Position numbers and translations under genes: made by a program
In this document: one piece after another, positions 12,707 through 24,780 of the stretch
Layout of the letters: the number at the start of each line of letters is the position of its first letter
How positions within the stretch are numbered: position 1 is the stretch's first letter
Assembly (NCBI GenBank): GCA_027919835.1
Contig: JANVFP010000029.1
Span: 620,001 to 684,000, forward strand
DNA length: 64,000 nucleotides
Source of the DNA: Lentinula raphanica
Taxonomy: Eukaryota > Basidiomycota > Agaricomycetes > Agaricales > Omphalotaceae
Reading direction: 5' to 3'
The notes under the pieces: model-generated
The model's input: only the letters and a program-made list of their open reading frames with translations
The model's database searches: none
What the model was told of the DNA's origin: nothing

Positions 12707-14433
12707 CTATAATTCGTCGTGAGTCGGGTCGGTTTGGAAGGCCTCGGACAGCTCTGTGGAGGGAATTAATGTCAATGAACTTTGAAGGAATGAACGAGCC
12801 TTTATGGTACTGACTTCGTCTTTGTTGGGGAGTGAGCTCAATCGGAAGCACCACATTGTATTCGACGAACAGATCACCATGAAGGTGATGGTTTTCGAAC
12901 AGGGGCATTCCTTCACCTTCGATTTTCTGTACAAAACCTGAACACCAAAATGATTAATCGTTTTCAATAAGATGTTGACTGTTGGACAATACCAGGCTGA
13001 GTCGGTCCTTGTCGAGTTAACCTCACTTCGTGTCCATCCAGGTGGGTCAGGTTTCTGTCAAATCCAAGTAATGCCTGCGTGCGATTTGAGATGAGCTAGA
13101 TCGATCAAAGGGAGAAAGATAGGGCATACCTCGTCAATGCCGATAGTCTCTCTCCAATATAAGCTGCTTTCCTTCCTTCTCCAACCTCCTTTGTCTCTCC
13201 GGCTCCGCACTCTGAGGATGATATCTCCAGCTTCCCAGTCAGGATTTTCGTCTCCTTCGCCTTCGAAAACGACCTCATGACCCTCAGGCATTCCGGGAGT
13301 GACCTCTAAAGTATAGTGAGCCGTATAATCCACCACCTTCATACCGTCGCAATGAGGGCATTTCTTGTGAATGATTTTGCCGCGACCTCCACATTCGTTG
13401 CACGTTGTCTGGCTCTGAGCGAACATACCGGGGAAGATCTATATGAATTGAAATTAGTATAGCGGACTGATACGGATTCATAGATAATGGTACCTGTTGT
13501 TTTACCAGCTTTACGCCAGAACCTCCACACCCAGTGCATGTATGTATATCGCTATCCGAGGCAGCGCCAGAACCTCTGCAATGATCACAGAGGATACGTT
13601 TCTTGATCATGAACTGTGACACGATGAGAAGAACGCTCCATAGTGGTACATGTATGTTCTTACTTCTATGCTGGCCCCTTTGTATCTATATACGGGATGG
13701 ATCAGTGTGAGGACATTGAAGCAGAATGAAACACTCCTAACATATCTGCAAGTTCCACTTCAAATTCTGTAAGGGAAGTCGGTCCCCGACGCGTTTGTTG
13801 AGAATGGACTGCGTAAACGAGCATTTCAGTTTTTGATCACCAAAAGAACAACAAAGTCGACCAACATCCACCACCGAAGAAGTTGGAGAAAATATCGAAT
13901 GGATTGGCATGTGGGCTCTGACCACCTTCATGAGCTTTGAGGCCTTCCTATACAGGATCAGTGGTTAGTCAAAAGTTGCGTGCACGTAGAAGACAACTCA
14001 CTTCTCCGTATCGGTCGTAAATACCACGTTTCTAGAGCCTGGTTCAGCCATGGACATTGAGATGAAGGAAACCGGATATATCACACCTCCTCATCCGACA
14101 AGACTTCGTATGCTGTAATATCCTGGCACAATTAAGCAGGAATCCAAATTTGAAAGGATACTGCAGGGCTGACCGTAGGCAATGTCCACAAATTTATCTG
14201 ACGCGCCTGGCTCTTTGTTCTTGTCTGGATGGAACTTGCGACTGAGCTTTTTGTACGCATGTCGGATGTCCTGTTTTGAGGACGAAGGATGTACTAAGAA
14301 AAAGATGTGGTTATTCTTAGAGAGAAGAGGAAAAGAGATTGATTGAAATCGTACAGTCGAGGATCTTGTACAGATCTTTAGCAGCTGCTAGTACGGATAA
14401 GCAGAGCAAGAGGAGCATATATGTCCAGCCCAT
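12707..14433 (-). CDS. SCJ1: ER-lumen DnaJ/Hsp40 co-chaperone (SCJ1/DNAJB11-like)
   Basis: Class I J-protein of the ER lumen, a partner of Kar2/BiP in folding and ER-associated degradation. The N-terminus MGWTYMLLLLCLSVLAAA is a signal peptide, followed directly by DLYKILD, the start of the J domain. The HPD motif is present (KFHPDKN), then AYEVLSDEE. A Gly/Phe-rich stretch follows (HANPFDIFSNFFGG). The zinc-finger region has four CxxC repeats (CDHCRGSG, CTGCGGSG, CNECGGRG, CPHCDG). The C-terminal substrate-binding domain contains VTPGMPEGHEVVFEGEGDE. The last four codons encode HDEL, the ER-retrieval signal (12710-12721, stop at 12707). There are many small exons. Confidence 0.93.
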
Positions 14434-14684
14434 GACGCGTCAGATAGAAAGACGAATAGTAGACTCAGAGTTGACAGGAGGAGAAAAAGACACGTTAATG
14501 GGCGCTAATCGAACACGTATACTGGGACAGGAACAGTCGGCAGGCATTCAACATCGTTACAGCCGTTGGGCGCTAAACTTCTCCCTTCAACTTTCATAAT
14601 TACCTTTGGTCAGGGTTATCACTTTCCTTTCCCTCTGCTTTTCATGTGGATGGGTTACAACGACAAAGCCTGAAAACCTACAAC
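14434..14684. other. Divergent promoter region of the SCJ1-like and aspartic protease genes
   Basis: About 250 bp separate two start codons on opposite strands, so promoter elements of both genes must lie here. No specific box is clear. Confidence 0.4.
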
Positions 14685-17044
14685 ATGCGTCGACTACTCC
14701 TACTAGTGTGCTTTGTTCTAGGTTCCTGGGCTACCTCAATCTCCTCTCGTGAAGCTGCGAACGCTTCTGAAGCTTTCATCACCTCCGTCACTTTGGCTAG
14801 CAATGGATTGTGAGTTGAGGACTTTCTACAGTGCGACCTTCAGCTGACAGCTCACTTGCAGATCATACTATGCTTTAATCGCGTTGGGCGACATTAATTT
14901 CCGTGTATCCCTCGATACTGCATCTGCGGATCTCTGGATTTTGGCTTCCTCGTGCTCTACGTCTGCTTGCCAGACTGTTCCTCGTTATCCTCTCACCTAT
15001 CAAAGTGCTACCTTCCAAGCGGTCAGTGAAAATACAACTGAGTTCTTTGCTCAATACGCAGACGGAACCGGTGCGTTTGTTATTACTCTTTACGCAGCCG
15101 TTTATTGATTGTTTCTAATGTTCGCTATGTAGCTGTCACCGGATTCGTTGGGAAAGAAAGCCTTCACTTCTCTAATCTCACCATACCAAACCAAGCTTTT
15201 GGTAAGTTTAGTGAATGCCTCTTCAGCTCGGCCGTCGTCTGATTGGCCCATTCATTCAGCTTTGATCACTGACTCGAATGTGACATTGACTGACGATATC
15301 AGTGGTATATTGGGTCTTGGTTTCCCCCGCATCTCAACCATCAACGGCACATACACTAACTGTACGTATGCATTGAATAATATTCTCTCCTTTTTCTATT
15401 GTAACACTTTTTCATACAGCAACACCCTTCTTTCCTGGTCTTGCCCAGCAAGGTTTACTGCAATATCCCCTTTTCGGTCTAAGTTTGAACAGAAACAGCA
15501 CGGGAACCCTTTCCCTAGGTGAGCATACACATGTTTGCTTGGTCTCTCCCTCAGCCGACCTCGGTACACAGGGGCTATTGATTCTTCCGTGGTCACCAAC
15601 CTCAGTAATGTTGAATGGAATCCCGTCGTAGACTTTTCACCTTTCGGCAATGAGAGTAGCGTCGCAAGCTACTATCAGTGGGCTATCCCTCTTACCAGTG
15701 TCGCGGTAAGTTCGTCTGTTCGGCTGTCTCAGATTATTACAAGTCCGGAATGCTTCATTGTCATCCAACAGGTGAATGGGACATCAATTGCACTATCTCC
15801 TTCATATCCTGCAGTAACCGCGAACCATAGTATCGCAATGTTCGACGTGTGCGTACACAAGAATTCATTATTTGATATTATTCAACGAGTCTTTAGAGGT
15901 ACCCCTGGAATTTATGGACCCTGGGCAGATGTATGTGATACAAGTCTTCGTTCGCCCAAATATTTCTGACTTGCTGCGAACCGAAGGTGTCAAAGCTCTT
16001 CGCCACGTTCACGAGCGCCCGCCTGGTCGACGAAACTGGTAAATAGGTCTCGTAGTCCTCTCAGATCTCTCAGCTCATCTCGCATCATGATAGCTGGTCA
16101 ATGGGCTGTACCGTGCGATTCAGCCGTTACCTTGTCGTTCACGTTTGGGTAAGTCCGTGATAGATCTTCCCCCGTCGCATGCTTTCTGACCTGTTCCTAG
16201 TCAACGAAATTTCACGCTACAGCCCTCTGACTACCTCATTGGGGAAACTTCAGGCGATCCTGGACTATGCTTAGCTTGGCCTGTGGCCGTCGATCCTAGT
16301 CCAGATGGCATCGATTGGCAGTTTGGTATGCCATGCTCGGGGTCATTTCTGAATGAGGAGGACCTGAACTGATTGTTATTCGCAGGTACACCGTTCATGC
16401 GCACTGTCTACACCATCTTCAGGTAAGCTAGGCCTGCACCTCACTCACGGACACGAAGCACGGTGATATCTCCTTTCAGCTATGGTATCGACACACTGGA
16501 ACCTCCTGTGATTGGTCTGTATCCTCTGAGCAACATCACGACGCCGGAATCAACCTCGGTCATCAATTCATTCCTCGCGTCTGCATCAGAAGTCGTTGGA
16601 ACCACTCTCCCGAACTCTCTCCTTATCACGCCCACCCCCACCACACCAGCGTATTCCCTCAATACTTCGATACCGGCAGCCACAGGTGCCATCGTCCAAA
16701 CCGCACTCGCGAACAGCACCTACAGTCCCATATTCGGCGCTGTCACCGCCATACCTGATTCAGCCACCTTGAATCTGTCTGCTATACCCCTCATCACGCC
16801 TTCACCGACCGTTGCCACGTACACAGTCACAAATTCTGCTGGAATGATTAGCACATCTGTGTCACATATCTCCGTGCCTTCGATCGTTCTCGGTGTTCCT
16901 CCTGGCTGGAGCAATGCAGGAATCGCTGTACGCGCACCGGCGTTTGTTTCTCTGTTGTTATCTGTCGCTTTACCCTCACTGCTCTCGTTGTTATTACCGT
17001 GGACAATTCGGATCATGAACATTGCGCATCTCGTTGTTGTGTAA
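14685..17044 (+). CDS. Secreted or GPI-anchored pepsin-like aspartic protease (A1 family) with atypical active-site loops
   Basis: Signal peptide MRRLLLLVCFVLGSWATS, then a pepsin fold. The first active-site loop reads DTASADLW, where the family norm is DTGS. After splicing at a GTGCGT donor near 15852, the second loop reads FDVGTPGIYGP, where the norm is D[ST]GT. Both catalytic Asp residues are kept. Other family blocks are GFVGKESLHF, GILGLGFP and GTPFMRTVYTIF. About ten exons. The last exon adds a Ser/Thr/Pro-rich stretch of about 130 residues and a hydrophobic C-terminus (FVSLLLSVALPSLLSLLL), as expected of a GPI-anchored, yapsin-like surface protease. The very C-terminal IAHLVVV may be part of the cleaved signal. 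Activity is plausible but not certain, given the loop changes. Confidence 0.85.
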
Positions 17045-18019
17045 AACGTACATCTAATTCTGATTTTTTTTTTCGCCAAGGCAGATCAATTTATCGATAT
17101 CAGGCAGACTATGTAGTCACTAGACTTCCCCCTACCCCATCGATGATCGATCCAATGGCAATACAGAAGGACGGTACCAGATATCAATAATCATTCAGCA
17201 AGACAGATGAACATTATTGAACACAGACTACCGGCGGTGGCATTAGCAACGGCAGGCAACAGCCTACAGGATCCTTGACTATCCTTGATATTGTTTTGCT
17301 CTGCCAAGCCTTACTTCTATCAATTACTTGCAGAAATCTGATCGGAGAAAATCGAAGGACCCAAGTATGGACGAGTCCACGAGTGGCCTGCAATACTACT
17401 ACTAGGTAGGACTATCGCAAATCACACCAAAGGTGTTGGTAAGATACTCTATGCTTGCATTTTGTTCTCCCTACAGCTCACCTAAACTCATCTATTCGAC
17501 AGAACGAAGAATGCAAAGATCGAGGGAGGACTCGGCTTGGACCCCAATCCATGGGTCAGGCCTCTCCATACAGCCATTCCATCAAATGAGTAGCCATAGT
17601 GGCAGATACAAAAAAGATCGGGTGACTCCTTCTCCCAGTAATATTGCAATTAGAGATACCGAAACTTGGGATCCCAAGCCCAAAAAGCGCCTCCAATACC
17701 TTCCCTCACCAATCCAAGTGAGGCTCACACGGTCACTATGGGTACGTTGATTTACGGTGTAAAATTCTTGACGACTATAAGTACGAGGGCAAAGAAGAAT
17801 ATACTCACCCATTCGTTCTTTTCGCCTTCGCACCTTCCTTTCATTCGTCTGGCCTGGTTTGCCCTTTATCATACCCGCAACTTCCGTTTCGTACTAGCTG
17901 CCAGCTCAGCCTTTTATCCGTTTCACAGGTGAGTTGCTCGAGTTTATTTTTTTAGTACTTCGACTTAGTTGATGCGATCCTAGTATCAGTTTTGATAACA
18001 CTCAAGTTGCCCTTTGAAA
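17045..18019. other. Intergenic stretch of about 1 kb
   Basis: One 105-codon open frame (17433-17750) has no introns, motifs or gene-like composition. Nothing else is supported. The promoter of the downstream secreted-protein gene must lie in its right part. Confidence 0.45.
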
Positions 18020-18905
18020 ATGTTCTTCAACGTCCTTCCAGCATTTGTTCTTGCACTGGTTTCGTCGGCTGCGTCCACGCCTCTTTCTGCAAAACGACAA
18101 CCGTGGAGTACGTGAGCTCTCGTAGACGGAGCACTGAATCCGATCTCATTGATTGTCTACATAGACCAAGACCTCGTCGACTTTTATGTGCGAGATACCA
18201 ACGTTTCCCTCAACGACTACGCAGGTCTTCAGTCAATGTCTGGCTTCGATAATTTCCGAGGGTCCGGAAATTTCGATGGCTCCCAGAATGCACAGGTCGT
18301 CGTCATTGAGGAGCAACAAACAGTGTGTCACACTGTAGAAATCGAGGTCAATATTTACTCAGAATTGGTCATTGAACTCGAACATGGACTGATTACTATG
18401 TCTCCTCAACACACATAGATAATTCAACAAAAGCTGGTTGTTCTACAAGAGATAGCGAAGAGGCAAGTTTGAATGTCTTTTCGAATTGACTGACAATAAC
18501 TGACAATGTTCGTTATAGAATTATCACTGAACAGATCTGTGAAGTCGAAACTCAGACAATTGTCCTGGAGCAGGTGCGTATCTTGTGAAACGAAACCATC
18601 ATTCTACTCACTTCAGAATCACTATTGTATAGTTCTCGTCCGGTTTTTCGACCTTCCAGAACGACATAGGTCGCACGTCCAACAAACAAGTTGGCTATGA
18701 CAAGAACATCGCTGGAATGATCAGCAACCTCACGAATTCTGATGGATCGCTCAGTACCAGTAACCTAGGGTTCAACGGTACCTCCGTTGGAAGCAACACC
18801 GTTGTTCCTTCCGGTTCCAATTGGAACAGCACCCAAGGCCCTGATGCTGTCCAGAAGGCGAAGTCTGCAGCTCAAGCCGCTGCAAATGCGACATCTGCTT
18901 CATAG
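18020..18905 (+). CDS. Small secreted protein of unknown function
   Basis: A short spliced gene. MFFNVLPAFVLALVSSAAS is a signal peptide, followed by a likely KR protease site (LSAKRQPW). Mature segments include QDLVDFYVRDTNVSLNDYAG and an N/G-rich FDNFRGSGNFDGSQNAQ. There is a central V/I/E-rich stretch with two Cys (TVCHTVEIEV, ITEQICEVET). The C-terminus is rich in S, N, G and A and ends AAQAAANATSAS. At least four introns; the first has a GTACGT donor right after QPW. The total is near 190 residues. The family is not recognised; it resembles the many uncharacterised small secreted proteins of agaricomycetes. An effector or cell-wall role would be a guess. Confidence 0.75.
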
Positions 18906-20410
18906 GTCACCTCTTTACTCACGGTATGGTTGCAGGTTCGTAAGGGAACTTGTGGGAGGGGCCAGCTTGTGTTATACTCTTGGACTTGGTAGTACTTAAC
19001 GGACATTTGCGTAGTGATTTCATCTTACCTGCTTGCAAACTCTCAGATTTAGCGAATCGATTATACCCTTTTCAATCGATGGCATCGTCTTGCCGCATAG
19101 AACAAATGATCGCCTGAGATGAAAGAAAAGTATATACTTACTGCAGCGGACAACCTGAGCTGATGTTTGGAGCTTAGAGAAACAATGTACGGTGTACAAT
19201 AGCATGTGCTCACATATAAGATACAGACAGGAAACGGCGAACGTCGAAGGCGCTTTCAAGTTTCGACGAAGTCAGAAACCTGACTGCCGAGGACTGCCGC
19301 TGATGATGATGGCAGTCAGCTGAGGGCGTGAGAACAATCTGTGGCGTGGAAAGATTGGACTGTATATACACTCAGCCACAGCATCTTTGTTTCTTTGGAA
19401 CGAACCCCGATCTCCCCCTTGCCGGTAGGTGCATGTTCCCTATGTTCCCCTCTTGAATTTTGTTGTCTGAATACTCTACAGTTTGTGGCATTGTAGTTTA
19501 TGGGCTGCGTTATGCGCCGAATTCTCCATGCGAATTTGCGTGGATGTTTAGGACAGTTACCGGAATGGTGCTTGTCATTTTGAAAGATGCGAATTTGTGT
19601 CTTTTGTTCCGAACCTTCACAGAACTGGGAAGGCTCGTAATAGATTCTTTGTAGTCTCTTTGATTACATGGAATGTTGTCTGTCTGGTACTCAGTCAGAC
19701 ATTTGGAGGTGTGTAACTTCTGTGCTGCGTTGGAGCATCAACGTTACTGACTTGGGAATACATATGTAGCGCTTGATTTTTGAAGCTGCACCTCTTATCG
19801 CACTCTGAAAAGAGTACGCGAAGTCGGTACCGACTCCGACCGAGCTAGTTGGCTTGGTATACCCTTGGCTTCGGCCTCTGGGTTGTGGGCTGTTTTTTAG
19901 CCAATGATAAATCAATTACCCCAGGACTTCATACATTCTTTAGACTGACCAGGTCAATGAGTTGATCTGAAGGATGTACATATCATAGATATGGTTTTTT
20001 TCAAGAATAGACTGTATCTGTGAACATGTCTTGAGCTTGAGTTTGAGTTATTGGCCAGGAAAGTAAACCTAGTAGTACATAGCTTGTATGTACACGCACT
20101 CTCTCAGACCACACGATGATCATGATGTAAGTTGTATTGGATGCATCTGGATTCTGTACAGACTGCACATATGTAGTCGCTGAAGACTGTGCTGTGAGCA
20201 TGCGCGCTTGTTGCTGGCGCTTGTCGCGAAGGAGCGCGAAGGATACATTTCACACGGTAGATGTAAATCACGATCATTCACATTGTTTTTTTCTGCTCGG
20301 TCAGGTTACGTGTACGGTGTCGCAATCGAGTCATTGTACACCTTCACTCCTAGTTCTCTCGACAATCGTTCTCTCAGATTCGGTGTCTCTTTCACAGACT
20401 CTTTTTCGCA
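18906..20410. other. Intergenic stretch of about 1.5 kb
   Basis: Only short random-looking frames on both strands. No RNA gene or repeat was recognised. The 3' portion, pyrimidine-rich just before 20411, is the likely promoter and leader of exportin-T. Confidence 0.45.
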
Positions 20411-23400
20411 ATGGAGGAGGAAATTGACAGGGTTGTTCAAGCTATCACAATTGCTTCGGATCCATCGCAAACTCCTCTGCATCAGCAGGCCATGACATAC
20501 CTAAGTTCGATCGAACGGAATGCTTCGGAGACCTGGAGACTCGCTCTACCTCTCTTCGTAGAGACAGCCCCAGGTGGAACAAGGAAATACTCGGATCAAG
20601 CCCGCTTCTTCGCGTTGCGCGTGCTTGACGAGCTTTTGGACAATCGGTGCGTTCATCGCGTGTTGAGATCATCGTTCTGAATGCTCAGAGAGTTGGCTTC
20701 AGATTTGAACCTCTGGACCCAGGGACTTTCCAGATCATCCAACAAACTATCCTTTCCTACATCCAATCCGAGTATCTCTATGGATCTGCAGAGGCTAACG
20801 CCACTTGTGCGTGACAGACTTGCGATATCTCAAGCTGAACTAAATGCACTTCTAGATATACGAAACAAGTTCTCTCATACTCTCACACTGTTTTTCCTTT
20901 GCACCTACACTGATCAATGGCAATCGTTTTTTACCGATCTCTTCACACTCATTCGACCAACCACCGGTTCTTCAGTCTTGACATTCAATCGCCACGTCTC
21001 TCTGCTCTTTTTCCATCTAATCGTAGAAATATCAGGCGAAGTCGCTGACCAAATGATCAAAGCGGCTCGGATGCATACCTCGGAACGACTCGCTCGGGAT
21101 GGTCGTGTGCGCGATGCCGTCAGGGAGAGAGACGCAGTTCGTATCAATGAAGCCGTACTGACAATCGTCGCCGAAGCCGCAGAGCAAATGTCCGCTTTAC
21201 GCGGGCAAGGCTTAAAATCGCCAACGGATCGACAGCTGGCGGAAGTTGAAGAAGTGGTCGATTGGGGCATGCGGACTTTTGCGTCTTATGTTGGTACGTG
21301 CATTCCTGGATGTTACCTGCTGTGTCATCCTTGAAGACTCATCGAACTCGGTAACCTAGGTTGGATTGACATTGGATTGACTGTGACGCCAACCACAGTT
21401 CCTTTACTCTTCTCGTTACTCGCCGATCCTCTATTACCTATACGTCTGGCTACTTCTGGTGCTTTGCTGAAGATTGTCACAAAAGGTCTCAAAGAGCCTG
21501 GAGACAAACTACAACTCATCAAAGTCCTCTCTTTGAGTCAAGTGATTGAAGCACTTGAGGCAAGAACACATTCAGAACAGCTTGAACGGGGGGAAGACAC
21601 CGATGAGGGAGAGGAATCATATCGGGAATCATTGGGAAGGTTATTGAACGCGTTAGGGTTAGAACTTACCAAACTGGAGGTGAACTATTGTGTTGTTATT
21701 CGCTGTCCAGGACTAAGATATTATTAGGAATGCCCGGTGGCAGAAGTGCAAACGGAAGCCAGTATTCTTCTACGGCAGATCCTGCCAATAACCCTACGAT
21801 TCATGGCAGATGAGTATGATGATACTTGCTCGACCGTTTTCCTGCTGCTGCATACTATTTTGAGCGCAGTGAGTATCATGGGAATTCTCGCATTACGCTT
21901 GTCTGATATAGTCATTGATTTTAGTATAAGCGCACTCGCAAAGTGTCTGGCGGACCAATAGATGCGGAGAAGCGGGAGTTTTTGACAACTCTTCTGCAAG
22001 TTATTTTAGAGAAAATGAAATGGGACGTGGATGCAGATCCCTCTGACGTGGACGATGATGATAACGACGAGTTCGAGAGACTTCGGAAGGTTGGTTTCGC
22101 TTGTCTACTCTTCGTTCCTATCGCTCATTCTGATATCGGATATCGAAAATCCTAGGAACTTCGAATTTTCATGGACTCTATTCTCAGTATCGATCAAGAC
22201 CTTGTCACTGATGCTGTGCGACAGCTAGCTTTCTCCACCATTGAATCATACAAGAACCATGTCGAAATGAAGTGGAATGAAGCAGAATTAGGAATATATC
22301 TCGTTTACATCTTCGGAGAGATCAACAAAAGTACGCGCCATCACTACTCTTTACAACTAATGTTTTTCAAACCATGACCATTTAGCTGGTGGAAAGGGAC
22401 GTGCGGCGTTCTGCCTTGTCCCTGCAGTACCCAGGGATATGCCTAGAGACGCAAGAAGGACGATAGACTATAGGGAATATCCTTTGACGACCCATGGCGA
22501 ACTGTTATTCGCGTTGGTACAGTCAGGAATATCAGCTTACCCACATCAATCTGTTGCGCTACAGTTCTTCGAAACAGTCTCGCGGTACACTGACTTCTTC
22601 AAAGTACGGAAAGAATGCATTGTTCCCACACTAGAAGCCATGATAGATACTAGGTGTGCCAGCTTGTAATGTCAGATACTCCAGTCTGTTTGACGTTGAT
22701 AAACCAGAGGCATCCACCACCAAAATCCCACTTTCAGACGTCGTACATTCTATCTCTTCTATCGGTTCATCAAGGACAGCAAGAGCGATATACCGCTGGA
22801 ACTCGTCCCGTCTATTCTCCAGAGCATTCGAGATTTACTGGCTATCGAAGTCGTCATCCCAGAACCCGAAGAAGTAGAAGTGGACTTCATGACGGATGCA
22901 GTCAAGAGTTCTAGCTTCGATGCTCAACTGTACCTGTTCGAAACTCTAGGTATACTGATCTCATTGTTGTTCAAGAATCCACCGCAACAGAATGGGTTAT
23001 TACTTAGTTTTGTCAAACCTCTCATGGATGAATTATCGGGTGCTCTACAGGGCTCGACAAGTCTAGATTTCAAAAAGCTCGCGGACGGAGAATCACGTTC
23101 GGAGGTAGTCCCAATCGTTCAACTTCACCACTTGATCATGGCATTGGGGAGTATCGCTAAAGGATTTCCTGACTACCCTTCACCACCACTTCCGGATGAT
23201 TTCATCATGCCGCCTGTGGACGTGTTTGCGGAAATCGCACAAGCTATCCTTGTTTGCTTGGAAAACACCAATATCATCAAGGTCGTCAGGGATGCGGTAC
23301 GCTAGTACGAGCTTTGTGTCTGACGTGGACTGAAAGCTTCCATAGACCCGTTTTGCTTTCGCAAGGATACTGGCTATTGCAGGTCCACATGTAACACATT

Positions 23401-24336
23401 ACATCCCTCCCCTCATGGGCAATCTCTTGATACATTTCGACCCTTCGGAGCTGGTCGACTTCATGAATTTCATTGGCTTGCTAATCTTCAAACTCCAGGT
23501 AGGAGAGCTTGTTTGTGGTATTCACTTTTCACTCAGTTTGTGGATCACAGGACGATATGTTCGATGTTCTGGACGAGCTCGTTAATCCATTGACAACACA
23601 TATATCTACCACCTTGAGTCAGCCAATCTCAGGCTCAGATGAACAAAGAATGCATGTCGAAATCAAAAAGGCATACATAACACTGTTGACTAGCATCATG
23701 AGCGCAAAACTGCAGGGGGTCTTCATTTCTCCACGTACGCAACCTCCTTCTAGGCGTGCTACAATGCTCATTATGATTGTAGGAAATAATGCCTCATTTA
23801 ATTCTTTGATGGAGACGATGCAGGTCCTTGCGGAGGATACTTCAGATCCTCCAAATCAAAAGGCTACTTTCAATTTGTTGTCAAGATGTGTTTCTGTATG
23901 GGCGCAACCGAATTTCGTACCGCCTACGTCCAATGGGAACAGCAATCACAATACTCTGAACGACGTCGGAATACCAGGCTTCGAGAGATACGTGTATGAA
24001 CGATTGTTGCCTATCGCTTTCGGCATTCCATCACTTCCCAATCTGAACTTAAAGGATGGGCAGGTCACAACGGTAAGTTGAATACTATAACTGATGTTGG
24101 CAAATGTTCAATTTGGATCACGACAGGTTCTGCATGAAATCGCTAATTTCTTGCAAACCGTCTTGAAGATCAGAGGATCTGAAGCCGAAAGCTATCTGCT
24201 AAATGCGTATTTCCCTTCGCAGAACTGGCCACAAGATGCAGCAATGGATATGACGACAAAGATGCGCGAGCTAGACCCGAAAGGTTTTCGAAAATACTTT
24301 ACCGAATTTGTGCGGTCGACAAGAACTGGCTCATAG
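20411..24336 (+). CDS. LOS1: Exportin-T (tRNA nuclear export receptor)
   Basis: Karyopherin-beta that carries mature tRNA out of the nucleus with Ran-GTP. The start MEEEIDRVVQAITIASDPSQ leads into the importin-beta-like N-terminal helices (HQQAMTYLSSIERNASETW). The Xpo1-like block RNKFSHTLTLFFLCTY is a hallmark of the XPOT family. HEAT-like helical pairs then run to the end (for example LFSLLADPLLPIRLATSG and HHLIMALGSIAKGFPDYP). The C-terminus reads KGFRKYFTEFVRSTRTGS. About fourteen exons. The length, roughly 1,050-1,100 residues, fits fungal Los1. No internal break was noticed. Confidence 0.92.
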
Positions 24337-24780
24337 CGTTCAATTTTCGAGAGAGAATCCGCGATGACAATGACGAGTTCTTCATTTCCTAGATTCGTTT
24401 CAGATTCATTATATTATCCCCGATCTCATTTTTCTACTCTTCCAGTCCAATTTGCAAACCGTCGTGCTCTTTTTCTACTTCTAATAGTATTCAGCATCAA
24501 GTTCATCCACACATTGACATTCATTGTTGTATTTGCTGTTATGTAGTGCTTATTTACCGTTCGCTGCTCGCTGCTCCAGGTTCCAAGTGTGTATAGTGCT
24601 ATAGTATAGGCTGTAGGTTCCAGAGGTGAAGAGCCGCGAGCGCCTTCTTGAGTTCCTCGATTCCTTGCGCAGAAGTTTGCACGTGGCCATTGCATTGCAT
24701 GCCACGATGTTGAACTTGTAAGTTCTTTCAGTTTCACTTGCTCACTTCTCTAACTTGTACCTTCTCGAGCTGGTCGTTGT
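24337..24780. other. Intergenic region
   Basis: Separates exportin-T from the downstream kinase on the same strand. No gene is supported. Confidence 0.5.

Noticed and set aside
17433..17750. A 105-codon plus-strand ORF between two secreted-protein genes
   Set aside because: No intron, motif, signal peptide or coding-like composition; probably random.
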